Below are positions 9,675 to 20,495 of a stretch of 28,832 bases of DNA, piece after piece. This stretch comes from Mesotaenium endlicherianum (taxonomy: Eukaryota > Streptophyta > Zygnematophyceae > Zygnematales > Mesotaeniaceae). Under the pieces are notes generated by a model. It worked only from the letters and a program-made list of their open reading frames with translations. It searched no databases and was not told where the DNA came from. Both the position numbers and the translations under genes were made by a program. Numbering within the stretch: the first letter of the stretch is position 1; each line of letters opens with the position of its first letter. The stretch lies in the NCBI GenBank assembly GCA_009602735.1, contig WELA01011136.1:564161-592992 (forward strand), written 5' to 3'.

Positions 9675-10241
9675 ATGGCTGCCGGAGAAAATTCTCAAGG
9701 TCATATCCTAGGACTGTTTATCTACATTTCAACTGTTTTCTTTGGTCGTCGTTGGGCATATAAGCAATTTGAGGACAATTGCGAGGAGTTCATGTTGAGA
9801 GGAGAGATCGTGAAGAAGAAAGAGGGAAAGAAGGGAGAGTTGCTCTGTGAAGTCTTGTTCGTATTTGATTGTAAGAAGATAACGTTTACCGCAGACTTTG
9901 TAGAGGCCCACTTGAGACCATTTGATTTTTTCAATGAAGTGCTTGTGCCTGGAGTGTTAAAGGAGAGACCGGCCGAAGTGCAAACTTCACAGTCTGCATA
10001 ACCTGCTGTAGACCAGCCACTACAGCCTACTTTGCTCGACTTTGACCAACCTTCTGAAACAAACATTGAGTCTGATACTCAGCCAACAAGAGAAAAAGAG
10101 GGCGGCCATTCAAGACTAACAAGAGAGCTGCTCCTGCCAAAAGGAGCAAGTTCAGAACAGGAGAGGTGGCAGCAAATAGGCTAAAGAAGGGCAAGTCTAA
10201 GGTCTTGGATCCTGATTCTGATGGTGCCAGTGCCAGTGAAG
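9675..10241 (+). pseudogene. piggyBac-like transposase, N-terminal part (split by element A)
   Basis: The frame starts at ATG 9675. Residues ~30-85 form a small beta-rich module (WAYKQFEDNCEEFMLRGEIV ... CEVLFVFDCKKITFTADFVE), as seen before the transposase core in some piggyBac-derived proteins. After a stop at 9999-10001 the same frame continues to REK; a one-base shift near 10095 then opens KRGRPFKTNKRAAPAKRSKF, with an AT-hook (RGRP) and basic nuclear-signal-like residues. An acidic stretch (DPDSDGASASE) follows. The sequence breaks at 10241, exactly where the LTR of element A begins, and resumes in frame at 21924. Confidence 0.65.
10237..10241. repeat. TSD of element A, left copy
   Basis: TGAAG here and at 21919-21923 flank element A. 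Removing everything between, plus one copy, leaves the piggyBac frame uninterrupted. Confidence 0.8.
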
Positions 10242-10960
10242 TGTAATAAATCAGTATGTTGGTTGATACAATACTCATTTATGTATAATAGTTAATTAAA
10301 TTCAGCCTGTTGAATTTTAGTCAATATTCAGTCTGATGGACTTCATATACTTATCAGTTTAATGACTCATCCAAAAGCAGCAGGCTGAAGTCAACTTAGA
10401 TCGGTTTGCTGACACATTCTTTGACAGCCAGCTGACTTCCGTACTCGGTAGCAGCGAACTGCCTAGATATGCATCTAAATGTGATATGCTAGATGAATGG
10501 CCAGATGACATCCTTGGGATGGATGGCGATTCGGGATGATGGGAGATGGTGGTGGATTTGGTTAACCGAGGTCCTACCAACGTACTTAACTACCGGGTAG
10601 GCGGTGCCATTGCACTTGCCGTTGAACAGTAAACTCATTCCATGTACATATGCTAGACATTGCTCTGGAGTTCGGCATTCGGAAACGAGGCCAACTCTCT
10701 TGTACTGCTTACTGAGAGATATCTGAATCCAAGGCGAGAAGCCATTGATACGCACTGTCTTCTAGCCTTGCTTATGCATGAGTTTACTGATTGCATTATT
10801 GATGCTAGTTGACTTGCATTGACTTGCGAGTATTGTCCACTGCTAGTGTGTTGTCTCTTTTGCTGTTAAATTAGTTAACATAAAATACCATGAAGATTAC
10901 TCGCTGATATAAATATCTTCATTAATTGTTAATCGCCTATTAGTAAGTCGATTCATTTCA
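10242..10960 (+). repeat. 5' LTR of Ty3/gypsy element A (719 bp)
   Basis: Begins TGTAATAAATCAG and ends GATTCATTTCA (TG...CA). Its left edge abuts TSD TGAAG. Its last ~155 bp match the partial 3' LTR at 21765-21918, at roughly 90% identity by eye with small indels. The bases after it (GTGCTATCGGAAT) do not start with TGG, so the primer is not an ordinary full tRNA 3' end, or the site has mutated. Confidence 0.75.
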
Positions 10961-10994
10961 GTGCTATCGGAATAGTTTTCACAGTCTTCTTTGT

Positions 10995-12466
10995 ATGGTA
11001 AGGACAAGGTCTCAAACTAGCAACTTCAGAGACATGGAGAACCAGGATAACGAGAATGTCGAAAACCAGGCTGAAAGCCATGTAGCGGGAACCCGTACCT
11101 ATTCTGAAGCGGTGGCAGATACTGCAGCTAGAGAGGCTGCAGATGAGGCAGCTGCTGTTGCCGCAGTCGCAGCACAGAAAGCTGAGGAGGAGAGAGTCAG
11201 ATTAGAAGCCAAACGATTAGCAAAAGCTACTGAAGATGCAAAGAGGAGGAAAGGACAGCCAGCGGACGAGCGCACTGTCGAAGAACTTACAGTAGTAAGG
11301 GCCAATGTTCTGAACCCACCTTCTGCTGTACAACTCAATGTGCCTCTAGGTCAAAACCGTGACCGGCTGAACGCGGCAGGAATTGTTGCTGCAGGAGCAA
11401 GAGAGAATGTTGAGGACACTACTCAGCAAGTGAATGCCACTGCTGCTGCTGCATTTGCTGGGCGCCCACCTCAGAATGTAGATCTGGGAGAATTATTTGT
11501 GCAAATGCAATCGCAAATGGTGAGCATGCATCAGTCCCAACAGGAGGACAAAAGGATCATGATGGCTTTGCTGCGTGACAGAGACCAACTGGGTTCTCAT
11601 ACCACTGGAGGTGGTGGCAAAAGGCCTAGTAAGCCTAAGCCAAAACCTCCCCAGGACTATGATCCTGAGGGAAACAAAAAGTATTACCTGATCTCGCTGA
11701 TGTTGAGCAGTGGCTGGAAAACTACCCAGAACTGCAAGATTACGAGAAGGTCATGCACACTGGTCCTCTACTGAAAGGCAGTGCAGCAGACTGGTGGCTA
11801 TATTGGAAAGGAGAGCGTAAAGCTCAGCTGCTCGGTGACCCTACTTGGGTAGAATTTGTTGTGAAATTGCATGAGACGTTTGATGTCATCAATCAGCAGG
11901 AGAAAGCTATCTATGCAATGATCTCCTTGACACTGAAGCAGACCACTTCAGTTGCTGAGTTTGCTCAAAAATTCCAGGAGAACATGATGAAGCAGCCAGA
12001 CTTGCCAGAGCGGTATAGGATAGCATACTTCAGGTATGGCTTGAAATCCAAAATCTCAGGTCATTTTGCTGAAAAGAAGTATGAGAAACTGGCTGACTTA
12101 ATCCAGGACGCTGATGCCTAGGAGCAGCAACAGTTCAATCACAAGCGCCAGAGTAATGCTTTGGTGTCTAAGATTGTCAAAAAGCCCCACGGTTCCTACA
12201 ATGCAATTGAAGGAGACCAGGCTGAGGATGATCAGGGTGATGAGTATGAATATGAGTATAATGCTGTGCAGTCTAGAGGGAGAGGTGGTTACTCTCTCGG
12301 AGGCTATGGAAGAGGTGGTGGTAGGACTAAGCCGAGACCAGCCTCAGCAAAATCTATTTGCTTCCATTGCCAGCAGCTGGGTCACTACAGCGAGCAGCGT
12401 CCAGTCAAGCACCTTCCAAAGGTCGAGAGAAAGAACCAACCTTTAAAAGACAGCAACAGTCAGTAA
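10995..12466 (+). pseudogene. Element A gag (frameshifted)
   Basis: The first frame (10995-11774) has an Ala/Glu-rich coiled-coil N-terminus. The retrotransposon Gag core continues in another frame (11753-12121: LLKGSAADWWLYWKGE, TSVAEFAQKFQENM). After a TAG at 12119-12121 a third segment (12161-12466) carries an RG-rich stretch and a CFHCQQLGHYSEQR zinc knuckle. The fourth zinc ligand Cys is replaced by Arg. Frameshift, stop and lost ligand show it is dead. It starts 34 bases after the LTR. Confidence 0.75.
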
Positions 12467-12614
12467 TCCAGTCTACTGACTGTGAGGATGCTAGAGATAG
12501 TGAGTCGTCAGTAGCTGCCCTCGTAGCAGGTATTATGGGTCCTGCTGAACTGGATCACTAGGCATGCCTGACATACAGATAAAAGAGACCATCAGCAATA
12601 TAGATCCCTAGTGA

Positions 12615-14319
12615 GTGCACCGTCTGGATGATCTTGTTCCACCTGATGTCCAACATTTCTTTGCTAAGTCAAGAGAACAATGCGAAAGTCAGGAAAACAC
12701 ATTTGCCCCTATTCTACTGCATTATATGATTGCAGGTAGGAAGGTGAGGGTATTTGTTGACGGAGGGGCGTCACATACTTTTATCCGTAAGGACTTAGTT
12801 AAGCGGCTAAGGCTGCCTACTGGCAACCAAGGGAATAAAAAATCATTCCTTGGAGATGCCTCAAGTATCCCGGGAGGAGTTATGACCAAGCCTATTGAGG
12901 TCCAGTTAGGTTCCGGCATTGCAATTCTAACTGGAACGCTTACATTTGAGGTACTCAACGCTGGCTTTTATGATCTCGTGCTAGGCAGGTCCTGGCTTAA
13001 CAGACATCAAGCTGAAGTGTGTTGGAGCAGAAGTACAGTTAAAGTGAGAGGAGCCAGTGATGGGCAGACTAACTTGGCATCCACCAGTGCTCTTCCTCTT
13101 GTCCTGTATGGATGGCAAATGAAGGAAAAGAAGAGGCTTCCAGGAGGATGCAAATTGCTGAATGCAATGGAGTTCATCAAAAGCTGGAACCAGAAGGAAG
13201 ACAGAATGTTCTGTTTGCTGCTGAAAGAGGTACCTCCTCAACCTGAAGAAGTGGTTGTGAAAAGGGTAAGTCTTCCGGAGCACCCTACTGCTGCAAAAAT
13301 TGTTGCTCAGTATACTGATGTTTTTAATATGCCTCCAAGATTGCCCCCTGAGGGGGAAGTAGATCATAAGATTGATTTATTACCTGGGAGTCAGCCACCT
13401 TGGCAACGCACCTGTGGCTTGTCTTATGTGGAGAGCGAAGAGTTTAAAACACAGATTGCGGAGCTGGAGGAAAATGGTTATATTTCCCCCAGTAAATCAC
13501 CTTATGGCGCACCCATCCTATTTGTTAAAAAAAAGGATGGTAGTATGCAAATGTGTGTGGATTACAGGGCTCTTAACAAAATTACAGGTAAGAACCAAGT
13601 ATGCTTTACCCAGAATTGAGGACTTGCTTGAAACCCTCTCTGGTGCTATAGTGTTCAGTAAGTTATATTTCAAGAGTGGATATCATCAAATCAAAATTGT
13701 CAAGGGGGACGAACACAAGACTTCGTTTCGCACACGTTATGGACACTATGAATTTAATGTGAAGCCATTTGGACTGACTTATGCTCCTGCAACCTTCATG
13801 GGTGCTATGAATGACATTCAGGCCTGTCTTGCTTATGTTTGTGCAAGTCCTCTTGGATGATATTTTAATTTTCTCTAAAAATGAAGCTCAGGATGCTAAG
13901 CACCCAAAGCCAGTCATGGACACTCTGAGAAGGAATCAATTATATGCTAAAATGAGCAAATGTGATTTCTTTAAGGAAAAAATTGAATTCTTTGGCCACG
14001 TTGTCAGTTCGGAAGGCATCAGTGTGGATCCTAAGAAAGTCCAGACCATAAGGGATTGGCCTGTACCACAGTCTGTCGCGGAAATTAGATCCTTCCTTGG
14101 GTTGGCTAACTATTACGGGAGATTCATTGAAAATTACTCTACAAAGGCCAATAAACTGATTGACCTTACTAAGAAGGACATAAGGTATGTGTGGGGGGAA
14201 GAGCAGCAAGCTGCTTTCCAGACCCTTAAAGATGCTCTCTGTTCTGCCCCAGTCTTAGCTGCGTATGACCCCAACAAATCTGTGCAGGTGGTTATTGATG
14301 CTTCTGACTTGGCCATGGG
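12615..14319 (+). pseudogene. Element A pol, protease and reverse transcriptase part
   Basis: Protease region [15 protein letters not shown] (active-site D-S-G has become D-G-G). Reverse transcriptase follows: [52 protein letters not shown] and [11 protein letters not shown] frameshift near 13587 and another near 13830 break it. The first catalytic Asp of RT (normally I-D-L-x-S-G) is Tyr (LYFKSG). The RNase H start ([12 protein letters not shown]) is cut at 14319 by a solo LTR and resumes at 14824. Confidence 0.8.
14315..14319. repeat. TSD ATGGG of the solo LTR, left copy
   Basis: ATGGG at 14315-14319 and 14819-14823 flank the solo LTR exactly, a 5-bp duplication typical of Ty3/gypsy integration. 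Confidence 0.85.
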
Positions 14320-14818
14320 TGTAGTGAAACAGATAGATAAAGTACTTAGTAAAATAGAATACTTTATTCAAGACAAGGATCTTTGAACACAAGTGGTAGC
14401 TTCTTGAAAGAGAGATGGCTTCTTGAAAGTTAATATATTTCTGGATTTTGGCAAGTACAAGAGTGATTCTGGAATGTCTTTCTATGTTCTAGCTCTTGTT
14501 TATATACTTGCTACATAAGTAATTTCTAGGAAGGTGTATGTTGATGTGTTGGCACCCAACACATCCCAAAACTTGCCACCTCTTTCTAGAATAATGTACA
14601 CATGTCCTTTTGACCTAAAAATGGCACATTTGACTTTTGCCACATGGAGTTCTTCTAGGTCTTTCCTCTAACTTCGAAAATGCCTTGGAAGGTTCAAAGG
14701 ACATGAACCAAGTCACTAGAGTACCTATTCACACTTGACTCCACACAATACTACTCCAAATATATTTGAAAACATTAAAATATATGCAAACTAATATATA
14801 GTAACTCAAATCACTACA
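14320..14818 (-). mobile_element. Solo LTR of the element B family (499 bp, reversed)
   Basis: Reverse complement of the element B 3' LTR at 21266-21764: same 499-bp length, same TGTAGTG...CACTACA ends, and only about five base differences seen by eye. It sits in the RNase H region of element A with TSD ATGGG. A single LTR with a perfect TSD indicates a full element that inserted and then lost its interior by LTR-LTR recombination. Confidence 0.9.
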
Positions 14819-16118
14819 ATGGGTGCTATTTTGTTGCAACCTGCTGACAAATCCGCAAAGGATGGTAAGGTAAAGCAGAGGTGGCACCCGGTGCTGTATG
14901 AGTCTATGAAATCCAACCCAGCTAAAATTAACTATTTTGTGCATGATAAAGAGCTGCTTGCTATCATTGATGTGCTCAAACAATGGAGAGCATAGTCACA
15001 TGGTAAAGCTTTTAAAGTGATTACAGATCATCTAGCTCTGACTCACTTTCAGAAGAAGTCCAAACTGTCGAGGAGGGAGAACCGCTGGAGCCAGATGCTG
15101 GAGCAGTTCCAAGTCCAGGTTGACTACAAACCTGGGAAGTTGAATCTTGCTGATGCACTCTCTAGACGACCTGACTTGCAAGAAAGGAACTTTAATCAGC
15201 ATGCTGTAGACAAAGTCCTTTGTGCACTCACTTCACTAAAGGTGAAAAAGTCCTTCCTCAAACAACTTAGGAAAGCCTACCTTTCTGACTCAACATTTGA
15301 GCCCAGTCCCATCGATGGTGAGTGTCCTGCTCCTGCACTCGGGTTTTGGCTAAAGCGAGGGGTCTGGGTGATTGAAACCACTTCAGGTAGACTGAAGCTG
15401 GTCATTCCTAATAACTTGGAAATAAGGTCACTCTTACTGAGTCAAGCACATGACAGTCTACTTGGTGGACACTTGGGGCAGGCCAAAATTGTTGGTAAAC
15501 TGGTAAAACATTATCATTGGGATGGGTTGCCTTGGGAAGTTTTGAAATATGTGAAGTCTTGTGATCAGTGTCAAAAAAATAAGTCTAGACACACACCACC
15601 CGGGGGGCTATTACAACCACTGCCCATCCCAGCTAGACGCTGGGAAATAATATCCATGGACTGGGTGGTAACACTACCAAGAAATGTCAACGGGCATGAT
15701 TTGTTACTGCTAGTAGTGGATAACCTGACAAAAATGGTCATTTTCAACCCCACCACTGTCAAAGTAACTGCACTCGAAACTGCGAGACAGTTCTACAAAC
15801 ATGTAGTATGCCAACATGGGTTACCCCCCAATATTATCTCAGACAGAGACTCAAAATTTACCTCTAAGTTCTAGAGAGCTTTAATGGGGTTAATGGGAGT
15901 CAAATAGCTGCTCAGCACAGCAAACCACCCTCAGACGGATGGGCAGACTGAAAGAACTAACCGAGATATGCAAGAGGTGCTGAGAGCATATATTAACAAA
16001 AAACAAGATAATTGGGATGTCCTGTCGCCTCAAATTCAATTTGCGGTCAATAATGCGGTGCACGCGTCAACGGGCAAGACTCCCTTTGAACTCAGTCTGG
16101 GTAGAGTCCCTAAGGTGC
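14819..16118 (+). pseudogene. Element A pol, RNase H and integrase part
   Basis: RNase H resumes with AILLQPADKSAKDGK and FKVITDHLALTHFQ, with a stop (TAG) at 14994. The integrase zinc-binding region (HDSLLGGHLGQAKIVGKLV, KSCDQCQKNK) and core (ISMDWVVTLP, IISDRDSKFT, DGQTERTNRD) are visible. D, D and E are retained, but stops at ~15872 and ~15905 break the core. The reading ends abruptly near [13 protein letters not shown] (~16118), where element B gag sequence starts in another frame. The C-terminus and any chromodomain are missing. Confidence 0.8.
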
Positions 16119-16908
16119 CAACCTGAATTTATGGCTCTACCAAGTGGAGACGTACCTCGCATTCCTTGAAGTACCCGAGGAGGACTACGTTCCCTTTGCC
16201 GTTACCTTACTTAGAGGAGCAGCAACATCATGGTGGCGTAACTATCAAGCGGCTATATATCAAGCTATGGCGCACCCCATGCTCGGCCAAGAGCCCCCAC
16301 CATCATATGCAAGATGGGCAGATTTTCGTGAGGCCCTCAAGAAGCAATTCATGCCCATCAATGCAGAGAAGATTGGCCGAGGAAACCTCCACCATCCCAA
16401 GAAAACGACGTCCGTTCAAGAGTATACATCCAGATTTCACGCCCTCACTCTTGAGATCCCCAACATGTCTCTCGAGGAGAAGATTGACCGCTACATCTTT
16501 GGCCTCAAACCCAAGGTGGCAAAGGAAGTGGAATTACGCGACTTGACGGACTTCTCAAAGATCATTGAAGTGGCCCAAAAGGTGGATACCTTGGATTTCA
16601 AGCACTCCGTGCCTTCATCTTCACGGGTACCGACGACGCGGGTGTACGCAGCCCCTTCCACATCCGAATCTGGACCCACACCCATGGAAATCGGAGTTAT
16701 TAAAAGGGACCCCGCGGCTGCCCGGAAGAGTGGAAGACCCTCCAATGACACTTATGATGCAAGAAACCAGCAAGGAGTGAAAGCAAGACTCTCCCCGGCT
16801 GAAAAAGAAGCTCTCATGACGGCTGGACTATGCTTTTATTGCAAGGAAAAGGGCCATCGTGCACTTTCATGCCCCAAAAAGTTGTCAAAAAACGGACAGC
16901 GCCGGTAG
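16119..16908 (+). CDS. Element B Gag, 5'-truncated
   Basis: The frame enters from the deletion joint with [19 protein letters not shown], the middle of a retrotransposon Gag core. It continues through [28 protein letters not shown] and a [17 protein letters not shown] zinc knuckle (C-x2-C-x4-H-x4-C, all ligands present). The usual N-terminus is missing, so a 16144 start (GTG) is not a real initiation site. It ends at TAG 16906-16908, just after a -1 frameshift site leading into pol. No internal stop, in contrast to element A. Confidence 0.8.
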
Positions 16909-16922
16909 GCCAGGAGCCTACC
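16887..16922 (+). promoter_or_regulatory. -1 ribosomal frameshift signal between gag and pol
   Basis: The heptamer A AAA AAC (16887-16893) is in the correct register for the gag frame (TCA AAA AAC). After a 10-base spacer comes a perfect 7-bp hairpin, GGTAGGC-CAGGA-GCCTACC (16904-16922), which contains the gag stop. A one-base backward slip enters the pol frame, which is open past the end of gag. Slippery site, spacer and downstream structure match known -1 frameshift signals. Frameshifting itself is not shown by sequence. Confidence 0.75.
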
Positions 16923-19900
16923 ACCCCAAGACCCACTTCACGAGAAGGCAACACGCCAAGTGAGGTGGAGACCCCCGTTGAAGACGACGTTCCAGCCCCA
17001 ATGAGTTTGAGAGGTTACCTTGGAGGAGAGAAGGTCCACATCTTGGTGGATAGCGGAGCTCAAGGCAACTTCATTGCTGCAGATTTTGCCACCAAGCACG
17101 GTATTACTATGCGAACTCTTGACCACGACGAGGAGATTATGATGCCCGATGGATTCTCCTATACTACCCCTTCCAAGAAGACGTACCCCTTGGCACTCTC
17201 TATCAAGTCCTTCAAGGATAGAGTAGTGTTCTCCCCCATGCAATTGGGCAAGTACGACGTCATCCTAGGGACGCCTTGGTTGACCAAGCACAACCCCCAA
17301 GTTGATTGGAGGACCGGTACTATCAAGATCAAGAATGACATCACTTCAAGAATCTGTATTTTGCGCGCAATCCAGAATATCCAGACCCAAGACATCCAGA
17401 AGCCGGCACACGAGATACTATTGTCCGCCCTCCAACTCAAGAGACTTGTGAGGAAGGGACACGAGCTTCTTTTGGCCTTGATCACGCCAAAAGACATCAA
17501 GAAAGACATCGAGAGTCAAGAAGGCAGCCCCGTTCCCAAGGAGATACAAGAAGTCTTAGAGGACTACAAAGAAGTGTTCTCCCCGGAATTGCCCAAGGGC
17601 CTACCCCCCAAAAGATTCGTAGACCACAAGATAGAGTTGGAGCCCGGAAGCAAGCCCATCTCTCGGCCTACGTTCAAAATGTCATACACGGAGCTAGACG
17701 AAGTCAAGAAGCAAATCAAGGAGCTACTGGAGCATGGCTTCATTCGACCTAGCAAGTCGCCATTTGGAGCCCCGGTGCTATTTGTCAAGAAGAAAGATGG
17801 TACCTTGAGGATGTGTGTGGACTATCGCGCCCTCAACAAGATCACCATCAAGAATCGATACCCGCTGCCGCGCATGGATGAGCTCATGGACCGGCTGGTT
17901 GGAGCCAAGTACTTCACGAAGATTGACTTACGGAGCGGCTACCACCAGATTCGCATCGCAGAACCGGACATAGAGAAGACGGCATTCAGGACAAGATATG
18001 GACATTTTGAGTTCATGGTCCTGCCATTTGGACTCACCAACGCGCCAGCAACTTTCATGACTATGATGAACACCATATTTCAGCCCATGTTGGACAGATT
18101 TGTGGTGGTATTCATCGATGACATCCTTATCTACAGCAAGACCCTTGAAGAGCATGCGAGACACTTGAAAGAAGTCCTTGAAGTATTGAAGCAAAACAAG
18201 CTGTTTGCGAAGGAGTCAAAATGCGAGTTTGCCAAACAAGAAGTGGAGTTCCTAGGTCTCCACGTGACTGCTGATGGCATCAAGATAGACCCCAAGAAGA
18301 CCACGGTGGTGGAGGAATGGCCAACCCCCACGACCAAGAAAGAACTCCAGTCATTCTTGGGATTTGCCAATTGGTACAGAAAATTCATCCAAGGCTTCTC
18401 GCACATAGCAGCCCCCCTGACAGATCTACTCAAGAAGGACAGGCTATATACATGGACCGAGAAAGAGGAAGAGGCATTTCAAGAGTTAAAGCGAAGATTG
18501 ACCACATCCCCGGTGCTCACACTCCCAAGTCCAAACCCAGATTGGCCCTTCCACGTCATCACCGATGCATCTTCCTATGCAATAGGAGCAATCCTGCTTC
18601 AAGACCAAGGCAAGGGACTGCAGCCCATCGCCTACGAGTCAAGGAAGCTAAATCCAGCCGAGCAAAATTATACAACCACGGAGCGAGAGGCATTGGCGAT
18701 TGTACATGCCTTGAAGGTTTGGCGCTGCTACGTTGAAGGACGCAAAGTACTGGTCACCACGGACCACGAGGCGTTAAAGCACCTCCAAACGCAGCCGTAT
18801 CTCTCAAGGAGACAAGCAAGATGGAGCGGATACTTGCAACAATACAACATCACGATTCAGTACCAGCCCGGCAAGACAAACCCGGCTGACCCCCTCTCAA
18901 GACTGCAATTAAATGCAGTGATGGTATCCCTGAAGACAGATCTGGAAGCTCGATTTTCAGCCGCCTATGAAAGAGACCCTTACTACAAGAACGGAGAAGC
19001 AGCCTTGGACCCATGCAAGAAGCAAGAAGGCAATTATTGGGTGAGGCAAGATACGGGCCAGAGATGTGTTCCTAATGACTTAGACCTCCGGCTCTTGCTT
19101 CTACGAGAAGCACACGACAACCCTCTTGGAGGACACTTTGGAATCCTAAGGACCACGGGCGTTCTAGCTAGGACTTATTGTTGGCCAGGCATGTCTAAGC
19201 AAGTCAAGGAGTACTGCAGGAGCTGTGACACATGCCAAAGAATCAAGCCATCATCGCAAAAGGCGGGAGGACTCCTCCAACCACTACCAATCCCCGAAAG
19301 ACAATGGACGGACATCTCAATGGACCTTATCGTGGACTTGCCCGTGACACCTCGAGGCCATAATGCAATACTCACGGTGGTGAACAGACTTACCAAGATG
19401 GCTCATTATATTCCCACGACGACTAAGGCTACAGCACCACAACTTGCAAGACTCATCTTTGACAACATCTTCCGACTCCATGGACTACCATCAAGAATTG
19501 TGTCAGATAGAGATCCAAGATTCACGAGCCATTTCTGGAAAAATCTCTTCAAGAACTTGGGTCCATCGCTGGATATGTCTACTGCCTACCACCCACAATC
19601 AGATGGGCAAACCGAGCGTATGAATCGTACCCTAAAGACCTCTCTAAAGGCCTACGTGTCTACCCTCGAGCAAGACTGGGACATGTACTTGACCCCCCTG
19701 GAGTTTGCCTACAACAACACTACGCAGGCCTCTACCCAAGAGTCCCCATTCTTCCTCAACTATGGCTTCCATCCGACCACGCCACTGAGCTTCACGGCTG
19801 GCCTTGATGAAGTACCTGCAGCCACAGATTTTATGGAGACATTAGAAGCAGCCCTTACAGCAGCGAAGAAAGCTCTACAACACGCGCAAGATGCTCAAGC

Positions 19901-20495
19901 AAGAGTGGCGAACAGATCCAGAAGAGAAATTACGTACAGAGTGGGTGACAACGTGTTACTATCATCCAAGAACATTTCCCTGAACAACAGGCCTGCCGGC
20001 AGCAAGTTCTCTCCCAAGTATTTGGGACCCTTCAAGATTATCCAGCGAGTCAACCCCGTTGCTTTCAAGCTAGAACTTCCCCAGACTATGCACATCAACC
20101 TCGTATTCCACGCTTCCCTCTTCAAGCCATATGTGCAACCCGACAACAAGTTCCCAGGACGTGTGACGACCCCACCAGCCCCAACAATAGTGGATGATCA
20201 TTTGGAGTACGAAGTGGAAGACATAGTGGCTATGAGAAATTTCAGGAGACAGCAGCAATACTTGATCAAGTGGAAAGGATATCCAGATTCGGAGAATAGT
20301 TGGGTGGCGGCGCACTACCTTGACAAAGTTCAGAGAAAGTTGAAGCGCTTCCATGCCGCCAACCCCCATCTTGGACCAGCCCCAAGTCTCTCTACTAGAA
20401 GCCCGAAGACTTCAGGGAGGCAGCCTGCCACCATCAAGAAGCAGCAGAAGACCCCTTGGAGGCAGCCTGCAAGAACCACAAAGAGGAAAAACTGA
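16894..20495 (+). CDS. Element B Pol: protease, RT, RNase H, integrase, chromodomain
   Basis: Open frame of 1221 codons from 16830; translation probably begins by frameshift near codon 20. Numbered from 16830: protease D-S-G at 74-76; RT ~260-440 with I-D-L (Asp 366) and F-I-D-D (430-431); RNase H ~575-690 (Asp 579, [21 protein letters not shown]); integrase zinc region 762-802 ([17 protein letters not shown]); core Asp 832, Asp 893, Glu 929 (D-D-35-E); chromodomain ~1127-1175 ([25 protein letters not shown]). Chromodomains in this Ty3/gypsy group (chromoviruses) steer integration to marked chromatin. All catalytic residues are intact, so the protein may be active, but the element lacks a 5' LTR here. 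Confidence 0.92.

Noticed and set aside
9722..10066. 114-codon minus-strand frame
   Set aside because: Antisense shadow of the piggyBac N-terminal frame, which has recognisable features.
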